Positions 1-6,032 of a stretch of 6,640 nt of DNA are shown piece after piece. A model generated the notes under the pieces. The model saw only the letters and a list, made by a program, of their open reading frames with translations, searched no databases and was not told the DNA's origin. Source of the stretch: Acidobacteriota bacterium (GTDB lineage: Bacteria > Acidobacteriota > Terriglobia > Terriglobales > Acidobacteriaceae); NCBI GenBank assembly GCA_021780095.1, contig JAJXZK010000280.1:1-6640 (forward strand), read 5' to 3'. The first letter of the stretch is position 1. Every line of letters begins with the position of its first letter. The position numbers and the translations under genes are program-made.

Positions 1-254
1 TTGCTCTCCTCCGCATCGCCCATGCCTGCGTACTGACGCATGGTCCACAGGCGACCACGATACATGGTGGGTTGAATGCCACGGGTGAACGGATAGTCTC
101 CGGGGAAGCCGATGGCATGGCTTGCGGCTTGATTTTCTTCTGCGTTCGTGGGCTGAGACATCGATGGGCTGTACACTGGCTCGACGGCAAAACTGGAGGT
201 GGCTGGAACCACAGAATTGCTGGCGGGATCTTTCATTGCGGAGTGGCTTGGCAT
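1..254 (-). CDS. methylmalonyl-CoA mutase large (catalytic) subunit, N-terminal fragment
   Basis: The reverse strand encodes the N-terminus of a methylmalonyl-CoA mutase, which interconverts (R)-methylmalonyl-CoA and succinyl-CoA with adenosylcobalamin in the cytoplasm. About 84 residues are visible; the rest lies beyond the left edge. The decisive stretch is [19 protein letters not shown] followed by [16 protein letters not shown]. This is the hallmark opening of the mutase TIM barrel, whose Tyr and Arg residues line the CoA channel. The preceding VEPVYSP matches the linker that normally comes before it. I chose ATG at 252-254 because AAGGGG lies 10 nt upstream (265-270). In-frame ATGs at 234-236 and 159-161 are alternatives without a ribosome binding site, and an in-frame TAG at about 306 limits the ORF. 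A separate B12-binding small subunit cannot be judged here. The family call is secure; the start is moderately sure. Confidence 0.9.
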   Translation of the reverse strand, partial: MPSHSAMKDPASNSVVPATSSFAVEPVYSPSMSQPTNAEENQAASHAIGFPGDYPFTRGIQPTMYRGRLWTMRQYAGMGDAEES

Positions 255-302
255 TGCGCAACAACCCCTTGCGACTGCATGAATTGCAGCGTTCAAAAAA
301 TC

Positions 303-779
303 CTAGTGCGGCGTGCGACGTGCCCGGACGAACGCGCTGATAGAAAAATAGAGAAATACCACAGTCATCACCAGATCAATCTCGAAGTGCCGATGTTCTG
401 GTCCGGACTTCCAGGCATTGCGCAGGCGCCAGAGGCCCTCGGCAAAAAATAGAGCAAAGAGCGCAAAGAAAAGTCCTGTGACCTCATGCCACAGTGCACG
501 GCCAGCGGCAGAGAAAGGCTTCCAGAAAGCTCGGCCAAACCCGCGACCGCCTTGCGCTGCCTTGCGAACCAGATTACCTCTGGGAATCGCGCTGCGCGCC
601 GTCACGGGCCTTGGCTTCGATTCTGGCTTGGGCGACGTGGGCTCAGGTCGTCTTTGGGCTGGGGGAGCAGCGGAGGCTGCATTTCCCGCGGAAGCGACAG
701 TCTGCGCCTGCTCCCGCAGGGCCTTCGCTGCCAGACGGGTGCCGATCCCAAGCCTTCGACCTAGACGAACCTTGTCCAC
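303..779 (-). CDS. uncharacterised 158-aa membrane protein with Ala/Pro/Arg-rich N-terminal region
   Basis: I do not recognise a named family. With a GTG start the product is 158 residues. It has a basic N-terminus (about 1-25), a low-complexity Ala/Pro/Lys/Arg segment (about 28-70) that looks disordered, a Gly/Arg/aromatic stretch (76-97), and two hydrophobic helices near 98-115 (rich in Phe, Leu and Ala) and 133-152. They are separated by a charged loop, and the tail is short and basic. This suggests a small inner-membrane hairpin protein. The frame stays open upstream to 1241, but that part lies antisense to the well-supported gene at 880-1191, so I placed the start at GTG 777-779. No clear ribosome binding site precedes it; TTG near 836 is another choice. 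The stop lies 48 nt before the mutase start on the same strand, so co-transcription is plausible but says little about function. Confidence 0.6.
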   Translation of the reverse strand: MDKVRLGRRLGIGTRLAAKALREQAQTVASAGNAASAAPPAQRRPEPTSPKPESKPRPVTARSAIPRGNLVRKAAQGGRGFGRAFWKPFSAAGRALWHEVTGLFFALFALFFAEGLWRLRNAWKSGPEHRHFEIDLVMTVVFLYFSISAFVRARRTPH

Positions 780-867
780 ACAGAAAAAGTGTAGCAGCCG
801 TGCGCTACGACATTGCCCTCTTGTCGAAAGCAAAGTATGGTAAGAAAAACGCGACCGTTCCGGCGCA

Positions 868-873
868 GGGAGG
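868..873 (+). promoter_or_regulatory. strong ribosome binding site that fixes a TTG start
   Basis: GGGAGG lies 6 nt upstream of TTG 880-882, an almost ideal Shine-Dalgarno match and spacing. It is the main reason for accepting the non-ATG start of the 103-residue gene and for rejecting the long antisense extension of the minus-strand ORF across this region. Confidence 0.7.
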
Positions 874-879
874 CTGAAT

Positions 880-1191
880 TTGAACCGCAAGATACGCAAT
901 CTCATTGAGCAGCTTGGCGAAGCCATCCACGAGACAGTAGCTGAATCCGACCAAATTGCCGGAGTTGTGCGCAACATCCGCGCGGAGGGCTTTGAGGTCA
1001 TGCTGGTCCTGGAAGCAACCATTGGACTCAATGAAGCCGCGCCGGATCCAGTCGAGACGCAGTCTGCGGATACCCCCCGCTCTGGACCCTTTACTGCCCA
1101 GGATTTGAATTTCCTAAGCTCACTTCGAATTCGGGTGAACGAAGAACCAAATAGCTCCGGCGCAGCCGACAAATCCGAGGACGTCGTCTGA
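880..1191 (+). CDS. small acidic uncharacterised protein (103 aa)
   Basis: This is a cytoplasmic-looking 103-residue protein with no signal peptide or membrane segment. Residues 1-35 form a likely amphipathic helix (IRNLIEQLGEAIHETVAES). Residues 36-50 read like a beta strand plus turn (GFEVMLVLEATIGL). An acidic, Pro-rich linker covers about 52-69. A second short helical motif, FTAQDLNFLSSLRIRV, spans 71-86, and the tail is acidic and polar. The layout, with two short conserved-looking blocks joined by a variable linker, resembles small hypothetical proteins I associate with Acidobacteriota, but I cannot name a function. It starts with TTG behind GGGAGG. It is divergent from the 158-residue membrane protein, with a 100-bp shared upstream region, and convergent with the acyltransferase. 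A second frame stays open past its stop to 1309, which raises the possibility of a lost C-terminal extension. Confidence 0.75.
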   Translation: MNRKIRNLIEQLGEAIHETVAESDQIAGVVRNIRAEGFEVMLVLEATIGLNEAAPDPVETQSADTPRSGPFTAQDLNFLSSLRIRVNEEPNSSGAADKSEDVV

Positions 1192-1192
1192 G

Positions 1193-1208
1193 CCTCGCGG
1201 GCCCGAGG
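1193..1208 (+). terminator. short GC-rich hairpin after the 103-aa gene
   Basis: CCTCG (1193-1197) and CGAGG (1204-1208) form a 5-bp stem around a 6-nt loop, starting 2 nt after the stop codon in the 92-bp convergent gap. There is no T-run behind it on either strand, so it is at best a weak or Rho-assisted transcription end. Chance is a fair alternative for so short a stem. Confidence 0.2.
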
Positions 1209-1283
1209 ATCATCTCGACCGCGATGTGAAGACCGATGCAATCCCGCAGCGCCGTCTGCCCAATCTCCTGAGTACGTCTGAAA

Positions 1284-2435
1284 TCAACGATTCTCTGCCG
1301 ATTTCATGACGGTTTTATCCGGCAATGGATGTTCTGGGGGTAGATACGGCCACTTCCAACGCGATCGCAATCCGAGGGATTTACGCAAAAACTTCCGCGC
1401 AGGTTCCTCCCAGAACAAGAAAATCAGTACCGACAAGGCGAGCAAAATACACGGACTTAGAAACGCGTCCAAATTATGCGGCGCGTGCAGTATCTGGGAA
1501 AATAAAAGGCGGGTATAAATTCGCGTCGGTAACTGCAATAAGTACACAGCGTAGCTGGCACTTCCGAGAAGTATGACAATCCTGGTCGACAGCAATCGAG
1601 CAAGCGGCCCCCTCTGATAAGCGAGGCTCATAATTAGAATGGCAAAAGGGATCACGGCGATGGATGCCCACGCGGCCCAAGGCAGACACAAGGCAATGAT
1701 CGCAGCCACCAGCGCGCTTATAGAAACCAATCCGCTAGGTCCCCGCGCTGGGATGCGCAGGAAGATTAATCCCAAGGCCATGCCGACGATGAATTCTGGC
1801 AGCCGGAGAACCGGCAACGGAACGTAGTGCGCGAAAGCAATCGCAGAATGCGGCCAATCTCCAACTGGTCGCGGTAGATCGCCAACCACGATGACTGCCA
1901 GAAGGATACTTACGATCCACCTCAGGCCGGAAACTCGCAATCGATTTAAACCGATTAGAATCAGCGGAAAAGTGAGATAGAAGAATGCCTCGACGGACAG
2001 GGACCACGCCGGAAAGTTCCAGGCACCCACCATCTCTGGTCTCCATGGTATCCACGTCTGAACCATGGCAAGGACCGCAAGTCTCTGGCCACCCGTGATC
2101 GTCGTGGCAAACGGAATCATCAGGGCCAGTGCCAGAAGATAGAGCGGATAGATTCTGGCGAATCGCGCCTCCCAGAATCGAATGGCGCTCTCCGGTCCCG
2201 ACCTCTTTCCCTGATACGTGTAGACGAGGATGAATCCGGAGAGAATAAAAAAAAGACTGACCGCTAAATAACCCTTGTCCAGCAGACGGAGAACAAATTG
2301 CGGAGCGCCATGACGGCCAAAATACCCCGATCCCGTGTGCAACATCACCACATAGTACGCGGCAAATATCCGAATGCCGGTTAAGGCGGGCAATGGGTTG
2401 CGTTTCGGAGCAGTCAAGTCGCGCGGGTCAGACAT
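1284..2435 (-). CDS. membrane O-acyltransferase, acyltransferase-3 (OafA/YrhL-like) family
   Basis: This 383-residue polytopic inner-membrane protein is of the type that transfers acetyl or other acyl groups to surface glycans or lipids. Family marks are visible in order. LPALTGIRIFAAYYVVMLH (15-33) carries the conserved His33 in the first helix. GYLAVSLFFILSGFIL spans 55-70, RFARIYPLY spans 91-99 (the R-x-x-R-I-x-P-x-Y motif), and WSLSVEAFFYLTFP follows at 144-157. About ten hydrophobic helices continue to a C-terminal EEPARKFLRK. Length is normal for the family's stand-alone membrane domain; there is no SGNH domain. I chose ATG 2433-2435 because the family's first helix follows about 15 residues later. 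The frame stays open to 2552, but that extra 39-residue segment is polar and unlike the family. No good Shine-Dalgarno precedes the chosen start; a 12-bp palindrome sits there instead. The gene is divergent from a polymerase-like gene, which suggests glycan decoration. Confidence 0.9.
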   Translation of the reverse strand: MSDPRDLTAPKRNPLPALTGIRIFAAYYVVMLHTGSGYFGRHGAPQFVLRLLDKGYLAVSLFFILSGFILVYTYQGKRSGPESAIRFWEARFARIYPLYLLALALMIPFATTITGGQRLAVLAMVQTWIPWRPEMVGAWNFPAWSLSVEAFFYLTFPLILIGLNRLRVSGLRWIVSILLAVIVVGDLPRPVGDWPHSAIAFAHYVPLPVLRLPEFIVGMALGLIFLRIPARGPSGLVSISALVAAIIALCLPWAAWASIAVIPFAILIMSLAYQRGPLARLLSTRIVILLGSASYAVYLLQLPTRIYTRLLFSQILHAPHNLDAFLSPCILLALSVLIFLFWEEPARKFLRKSLGLRSRWKWPYLPPEHPLPDKTVMKSAENR

Positions 2436-2438
2436 CCA

Positions 2439-2450
2439 GACACTAGTGTC
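2439..2450. promoter_or_regulatory. perfect 12-bp palindrome at the acyltransferase start
   Basis: GACACTAGTGTC is fully self-complementary and ends 3 bp before the acyltransferase ATG (2433-2435). It occupies the position where a ribosome binding site would be expected. It could be an operator half-site pair, or it could be incidental. Its position at the edge of a divergent 216-bp region favours a regulatory role, but there is no second copy in that region. Confidence 0.3.
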
Positions 2451-2518
2451 GCTCTGACGAAGTTGATGTGCAAGGGTGAATCCAGCAGCGGAGCGTGTGA
2501 ATCTCTTGCGCGCCGAAT

Positions 2519-2527
2519 TGGTATACT
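2519..2527 (+). promoter_or_regulatory. candidate extended -10 promoter element for the polymerase-like gene
   Basis: TGGTATACT contains TATACT (five of six matches to the sigma-70 -10 consensus) preceded by the TGn extension. No good -35 box lies 16-18 bp upstream, which extended -10 promoters tolerate. It would give a leader of about 118 nt before ATG 2652. The same bases read TATACC on the reverse strand, so the site could also serve the acyltransferase. Confidence 0.35.
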
Positions 2528-2612
2528 CGCTACTGACCCGGCTCTCACACATACAGGCAACCCCCGAAGTGGGCCAGTGGTCATTTCCAGCGACGCTTCA
2601 GTGATAAACGAT

Positions 2613-2637
2613 CGATATTCGGCCTGCCGCCTTATCG
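2613..2637 (+). repeat. imperfect hairpin in the leader of the polymerase-like gene
   Basis: CGATA (2613-2617) pairs with TATCG (2633-2637), and an inner CGG/CCG pair (2620-2622 with 2627-2629) closes a CCTG tetraloop. Overlapping alternatives exist, such as AACGAT 2607-2612 with ATCGTT 2634-2639. The structure ends 14 nt before the start codon. It may be a leader fold or a dyad operator; the stems are short and confidence is low. Confidence 0.25.
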
Positions 2638-2651
2638 TTGAAATTTGATTC

Positions 2652-4175
2652 ATGCGCTTACCTTATCCAACGCGAATCAACATCAACCATGTGTTGATTG
2701 TGGCGGTATTGCTGCTGTTCGCGCAGTTATTGGATGGCACTGATCCTGTTTTCGCGTTCCTGGCCTGTGTGGCCATGGTTTTCAGCGCAATGGCATTCAA
2801 CCTACTGGACGGTCTGGCCAGCACGAGCGGGGCCTTCGTATTCTTCATGGCCCTCTCCACATTTGTGATTCTGATTTTCGTAAAGGTCTTCACCTGGGAG
2901 CCATCGGACCGCCATTTTGAGCAACCCATGATCACGATTGCGGCAACTGCGATCGGATGGGCGGGCATATTAGTGGCCGCCGGTCTCAGCCGCAGGTTCT
3001 CGACCAGGCGCAATTTTGTGCGCTTCACCGCCCGAGACCTCGAGAATCTGAAGAATACCTCGGCCGGTCTATTGGTCATTGGACTGATCAGCCAGACCCT
3101 TTTAACAAACTACAACACAGGCGCCAATGGGACCATTTGGGCCGCCCTGAACCAGCTGAACATCTTCATCCCAATGGCAACAATTCTTGCGACGTATTAC
3201 GAAGTCTGCATTAGTCGCGGCACGCGGAGCATGAATTGGATTGTCATCGTCAGCATTTTCTATGTAGCTGGATTTGGCTTTATCGCCGCCTCCAAGCAGG
3301 GCATGTATGCACCCTTTTTCTCCTACTTCCTGGTCTGCGCCGCGCTGGACTACCGCTTTCGCCCTTTGCAGGTAGTAGCCATTCTTGCTTGGTTGGCATT
3401 CGCCCTCGGATTTCTATTTCCGTGGGCGCAATATGCACGTTCCATGACTCGCCAGTCAACCCTGACTGGGACCGTTGGCGCGACGATCGACCTTCTAAAA
3501 AATCCATCTACCATCCCGGAGATGTACGCATGGTACGCGGATTCCTTAAAGAAGAATGAAGACATTAATCAAGTTGCGCTCTGCTATGACCATCCTCACG
3601 GCCTCCTTGATCGTGAGTCCTTAATCTGCCAGGACGATCGGCTTGTTCAGGTGACCGAACATGCCGGCCCGGCGGGTCTCACCTATCTCGTCAATGGGTT
3701 TGAGATGGTCGTTCCTCATTTTCTGTGGCCTGGCCGCATAGTTCTTTCTCTCGGAAATATCTACGGTCGGGAAACAGACGAGGCGAGCCAGGATGACTTT
3801 ACGACTGCCGTTGCATTTGCGCCCATCGGCGACGCATATCGCGAATTGGGCTGGTCCGGTGTGGTGGTGGTAATGCCAATTTTGTATTTCTTCACTTTTA
3901 TTTTTTTGAATGGCGTTTTTGGAGCCGCTCGCGAAAGCCCGTGGGGACTTGTGCTGGTTGCATACGCTGCGATGGCTGGACCCGGGCTGCTGCTGCCGGT
4001 CCATCCTCAACTCTGGGGCCATTACGTTCCGCTGATCCTCTTGGTGATGTGGGTGACACGGTATGTTTCGCCGCAGGTTGCGGTATTGTTTGGATTTCGC
4101 AAGATTCAAGCGAAGATCGTCATGCCTGGCCAGGACCTGGTACCGAAAGCCCATGAGGTTCGCAGCGTTCTGTAA
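2652..4175 (+). CDS. polytopic O-antigen-polymerase (Wzy)-like protein
   Basis: This 507-residue integral membrane protein has about 10-12 hydrophobic helices (for example 12-30, 33-52, 60-80, 92-112, 136-152, 168-185, 195-212, 218-232, 238-258, 402-424, 431-449, 456-470). The architecture fits polymerases that join undecaprenyl-linked repeat units on the periplasmic face. Short-helix pairs flank a large polar loop at about 260-400 that carries VPHFLWPGR (354-362), an acidic stretch at 373-382, and PIGDAYRELGWSG (391-403). That last pattern is common near the end of the loop in oligosaccharide repeat-unit polymerases. ASKQGMYAPF (213-222) fits the conserved segment before the loop. Cys311 and Cys326 in the loop could form a disulfide. 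ATG 2652 is the first start after an in-frame TGA at 2646-2648; no clear Shine-Dalgarno is present. Polymerases of this kind have little sequence conservation, so the exact substrate and even the ligase alternative remain open. Confidence 0.7.
   Translation: MRLPYPTRININHVLIVAVLLLFAQLLDGTDPVFAFLACVAMVFSAMAFNLLDGLASTSGAFVFFMALSTFVILIFVKVFTWEPSDRHFEQPMITIAATAIGWAGILVAAGLSRRFSTRRNFVRFTARDLENLKNTSAGLLVIGLISQTLLTNYNTGANGTIWAALNQLNIFIPMATILATYYEVCISRGTRSMNWIVIVSIFYVAGFGFIAASKQGMYAPFFSYFLVCAALDYRFRPLQVVAILAWLAFALGFLFPWAQYARSMTRQSTLTGTVGATIDLLKNPSTIPEMYAWYADSLKKNEDINQVALCYDHPHGLLDRESLICQDDRLVQVTEHAGPAGLTYLVNGFEMVVPHFLWPGRIVLSLGNIYGRETDEASQDDFTTAVAFAPIGDAYRELGWSGVVVVMPILYFFTFIFLNGVFGAARESPWGLVLVAYAAMAGPGLLLPVHPQLWGHYVPLILLVMWVTRYVSPQVAVLFGFRKIQAKIVMPGQDLVPKAHEVRSVL
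2675..2699 (+). repeat. 8-bp inverted repeat inside the first codons of the polymerase-like gene
   Basis: AATCAACA (2675-2682) is exactly complementary to TGTTGATT (2692-2699) with a 9-nt loop, 23 nt into the gene. A tandem duplication of ATCAAC (2676-2681 and 2682-2687) means GTTGAT (2693-2698) can pair with either copy, giving two mutually exclusive stems. Both lie within the ribosome footprint of initiation. Confidence 0.4.
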
Positions 4176-4255
4176 TTTGGTGCTTTGAGAGTCGCGCGGC
4201 AGTCATCTCGCCGACTGAAAATCGTGCGTGTACCTCGACGCTTATCCATCCAACC

Positions 4256-4305
4256 GACGACCTGCAAATTCTCTGCATTCGCGAGTAAAAGCGGCGCAGG
4301 TCGTC
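4256..4305. repeat. 10-bp perfect inverted repeat between convergent genes
   Basis: GACGACCTGC (4256-4265) and GCAGGTCGTC (4296-4305) are exact reverse complements separated by 30 bp, centred in the 186-bp gap between the polymerase-like and DinB-family genes. Neither strand has a T-run after the stem, so it is not a classical intrinsic terminator, though as RNA it would form a long-loop hairpin. Nothing else recognisable lies in this gap apart from a GGAAGCTTCC palindrome (4352-4361) next to the DinB stop codon. Confidence 0.45.
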
Positions 4306-4361
4306 AGATGGCAAGCTCCACCTCGGGCGTCCTGTAAATGCCAGGGAGGGCGGAAGCTTCC

Positions 4362-4865
4362 CTAGAAGCCCATGGAATCGTCTGCCGACGGACCGTACGT
4401 CCCTGGCAACGGAACATCGTTCAATCGCAAATAGACTCCCAGCTGGGCGCGATGGTGGATGATGTGATTAAGAAACATACCGCGATAGACCAGGAATCGC
4501 GGCGCTTCAATGATGGTATGCCCCTGAAAGCTGAGCTTCCATTTTTTCTGCCATTCCTCGTCAGACGCTTTGGCAATCGCGGCCCGCGCTTTCTCGGCAA
4601 TCTCGTCAAAAGCATTCAGAAGTTGCTGTCTCGACTCCATGACTAGCGGCTTCATATCCGACTTCGAAAAATCCAGCTCCGGAAGCTCGACGATCCGAAC
4701 TGCAAATTCCGGCAACTGCACCGTGTGGGCTGCCAGCTTACCCAACGCCATCGATTTCTCGTGAGGCTTGAAGTCCGACTTCCCCTCCGGCACTCGCTCT
4801 AGAATCGCTCGAGTCTTCTTCATTTCCTGGTCGAATTCTGGTAGAAACATTTCTCGAATTTCCAT
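4362..4865 (-). CDS. DinB-family (YfiT-like) four-helix-bundle putative metalloenzyme
   Basis: This 167-residue cytoplasmic protein belongs to the DinB superfamily, whose members are metal-binding helical bundles. Characterised relatives act as thiol-dependent S-transferases or hydrolases; the name recalls a DNA-damage-inducible Bacillus gene and not DNA polymerase IV. The three expected metal ligands are visible: His47 in LGKLAAHTVQLPE, and His134 and His138 in FLNHIIHHRAQLGVYLRL. The C-terminal signature VPLPGTYGPSADD (151-163) is also typical, and length is normal. The start is ATG 4863-4865 because AGGAG lies 5 nt upstream; a TTG 18 nt further up is open but would overlap that binding site. 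It follows the LOG-family gene on the same strand after 107 bp, a gap with a possible promoter of its own. The substrate cannot be deduced from sequence. Confidence 0.9.
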   Translation of the reverse strand: MEIREMFLPEFDQEMKKTRAILERVPEGKSDFKPHEKSMALGKLAAHTVQLPEFAVRIVELPELDFSKSDMKPLVMESRQQLLNAFDEIAEKARAAIAKASDEEWQKKWKLSFQGHTIIEAPRFLVYRGMFLNHIIHHRAQLGVYLRLNDVPLPGTYGPSADDSMGF

Positions 4866-4943
4866 GATGGCTCCTCTTCTCAAGTCTCTTCGATGATTGC
4901 GAATTATGAATGAAGAGATCCTGGACGTGTTCTCTAGGATTCT

Positions 4944-4972
4944 TTTAAATTCGCATATAGCTTACATCGCAA
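4944..4972 (-). promoter_or_regulatory. candidate sigma-70 promoter for the DinB-family gene
   Basis: On the reverse strand TTGCGA (4967-4972) and TTTAAA (4944-4949) are separated by exactly 17 bp, each with four of six consensus matches. The pair begins next to the stop codon of the upstream LOG-family gene and would start transcription about 70 nt before the DinB ATG. A CATAAT closer to the gene is an alternative -10 element but has no matching -35 box. Confidence 0.3.
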
Positions 4973-5929
4973 TCAGGGCCTCGTTTTCGTGATTTCCGGA
5001 CGTAGCGACATCTCCGACTCCACGTCCAGAACCTCATCGGTGGTTCCAATTTCCGGCTTCTTTCCACCCAGGTGGTTCCTCGTCAGCGAATCCCTCAAAA
5101 TTGCAAACGCGTCTTCAGGAGTGTCGGCAAAATTGAGCAGCTTTACGTCCGCTGGGGAGATGGCTCCCTTTTTCACCAGAGTGTCCAGATTGATGACGTC
5201 TTTCCAATACTGCGAGCCATACACGACGATCGTCATCTCCTTCGCCAGTTTACGGGTCTGGGTAAGGGTCAGCAGTTCGAACATTTCATCCAACGTACCG
5301 AAGCCACCAGGAAAAACGACCAGCGCCTTCGCGAGGTACGCGAACCAGAACTTGCGCATGAAAAAATAATGAAAATCGAGGCTCAGTGAGGGCGTGATAT
5401 ACGGGTTGGGGGCCTGCTCAAACGGTAGCCGAATATTCAGGCCAATGGTTTTGCCGCCGGCTTCGGTGGCTCCGCGATTCGCCGCCTCCATAATACCGGG
5501 GCCGCCGCCGGAGGTGACAACAAATCGATGGCGTTTATAGTGCAGCGTCATCGACCACTGCGTAAGCAGATAGGCCAGTTTCCTGGCATCCTCATAATAT
5601 TGGGCCATCTCAACCGCAGCCTCAGCGTGGTCACGTTGCAGCTGAGTTGCTTGCCCGCTGGCCATCTGTTCTGGCGTCGCCGGCTGCTCCTCGATTGGTG
5701 CCGGCTTTGCGGATCCGGAACTATCCAACAGCTCGAGTGTACGAGAGGCTTCATCCAGAGAGTTGAATCGGGCCGATCCAAAAAAAACGACCGTATCCTG
5801 GATTCTCTCCCGGCGAAAATGCGCGAGCGGCTTTACATACTCCGCGATGATCCGTAGTAGGCGACCGTCAGGACTATTAACGAACTCTGGATCTTCATAA
5901 GAAAGCAGAGCGGGCTTGCTATTGGCCAT
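4973..5929 (-). CDS. LOG-family / TIGR00730-type Rossmann-fold protein, long form
   Basis: This 318-residue cytoplasmic protein has the LOG family signatures: FFGSAR (49-54), TSGGGPGIMEAANRG (139-153), FFMRKFWF (189-196) and PGGFGTLDEMFE (207-218). In characterised members the Arg of the MRK element and the PGGxGTxxE glutamate (here Glu215) catalyse removal of ribose 5-phosphate from nucleoside 5'-monophosphates such as cytokinin ribotides. The old label lysine decarboxylase is not supported biochemically. Compared with usual LOG proteins of about 180-230 residues, this one has about 45 extra residues at the N-terminus. It also has an insertion between the first strand and the GGG loop that includes an Ala/Pro/Glu/Gln-rich stretch (about 70-98), and an acidic polar tail after 288. 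The ATG at 5927-5929 follows GAGG at 6-nt spacing. The catalytic motifs are intact, so activity is likely, but the physiological nucleotide is unknown. Confidence 0.9.
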   Translation of the reverse strand: MANSKPALLSYEDPEFVNSPDGRLLRIIAEYVKPLAHFRRERIQDTVVFFGSARFNSLDEASRTLELLDSSGSAKPAPIEEQPATPEQMASGQATQLQRDHAEAAVEMAQYYEDARKLAYLLTQWSMTLHYKRHRFVVTSGGGPGIMEAANRGATEAGGKTIGLNIRLPFEQAPNPYITPSLSLDFHYFFMRKFWFAYLAKALVVFPGGFGTLDEMFELLTLTQTRKLAKEMTIVVYGSQYWKDVINLDTLVKKGAISPADVKLLNFADTPEDAFAILRDSLTRNHLGGKKPEIGTTDEVLDVESEMSLRPEITKTRP

Positions 5930-6032
5930 CTACGACCTCATGCTGAAGGTGCGGCACTGCTGGAACGATACGATTGGGCGAGTCATTCACGCAAAACAAT
6001 GTAGAGTGACTACCGGACATTGGCGGGAATTC

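Noticed and set aside
72..452. Plus-strand open frame of 126 residues
   Set aside because: It spans the antisense of the clearly recognisable mutase start and of the next gene's end; composition is Cys/Trp/His-rich, as expected of a shadow frame.
418..877. Plus-strand open frames of 92-141 residues across this stretch
   Set aside because: They are Arg/Ala/Pro-rich shadows of the minus-strand membrane protein, overlap each other in different frames and lack ribosome binding sites.
780..1241. N-terminal extension of the minus-strand membrane protein to 312 residues
   Set aside because: It lies antisense to the gene at 880-1191, which has a strong GGGAGG-TTG start. The extension is Ser/Arg-rich with no protein-like pattern.
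2436..2552. Upstream extension of the acyltransferase by 39 residues
   Set aside because: The residues are polar and unlike family N-termini, and it would use up much of the divergent promoter region; the chosen ATG gives normal family length.
3621..4154. Minus-strand open frame of 177 residues inside the polymerase-like gene
   Set aside because: It is fully antisense to a hydrophobic membrane protein gene and its product is a basic, His/Asn-rich sequence without recognisable motifs.
4256..4305. Reading the 10-bp inverted repeat as an intrinsic terminator
   Set aside because: No T-run follows on either strand and the 30-nt loop is long for a terminator.
4989..5389. Plus-strand open frames inside the LOG-family gene
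   Set aside because: Shadows of a gene with unmistakable LOG motifs on the opposite strand.
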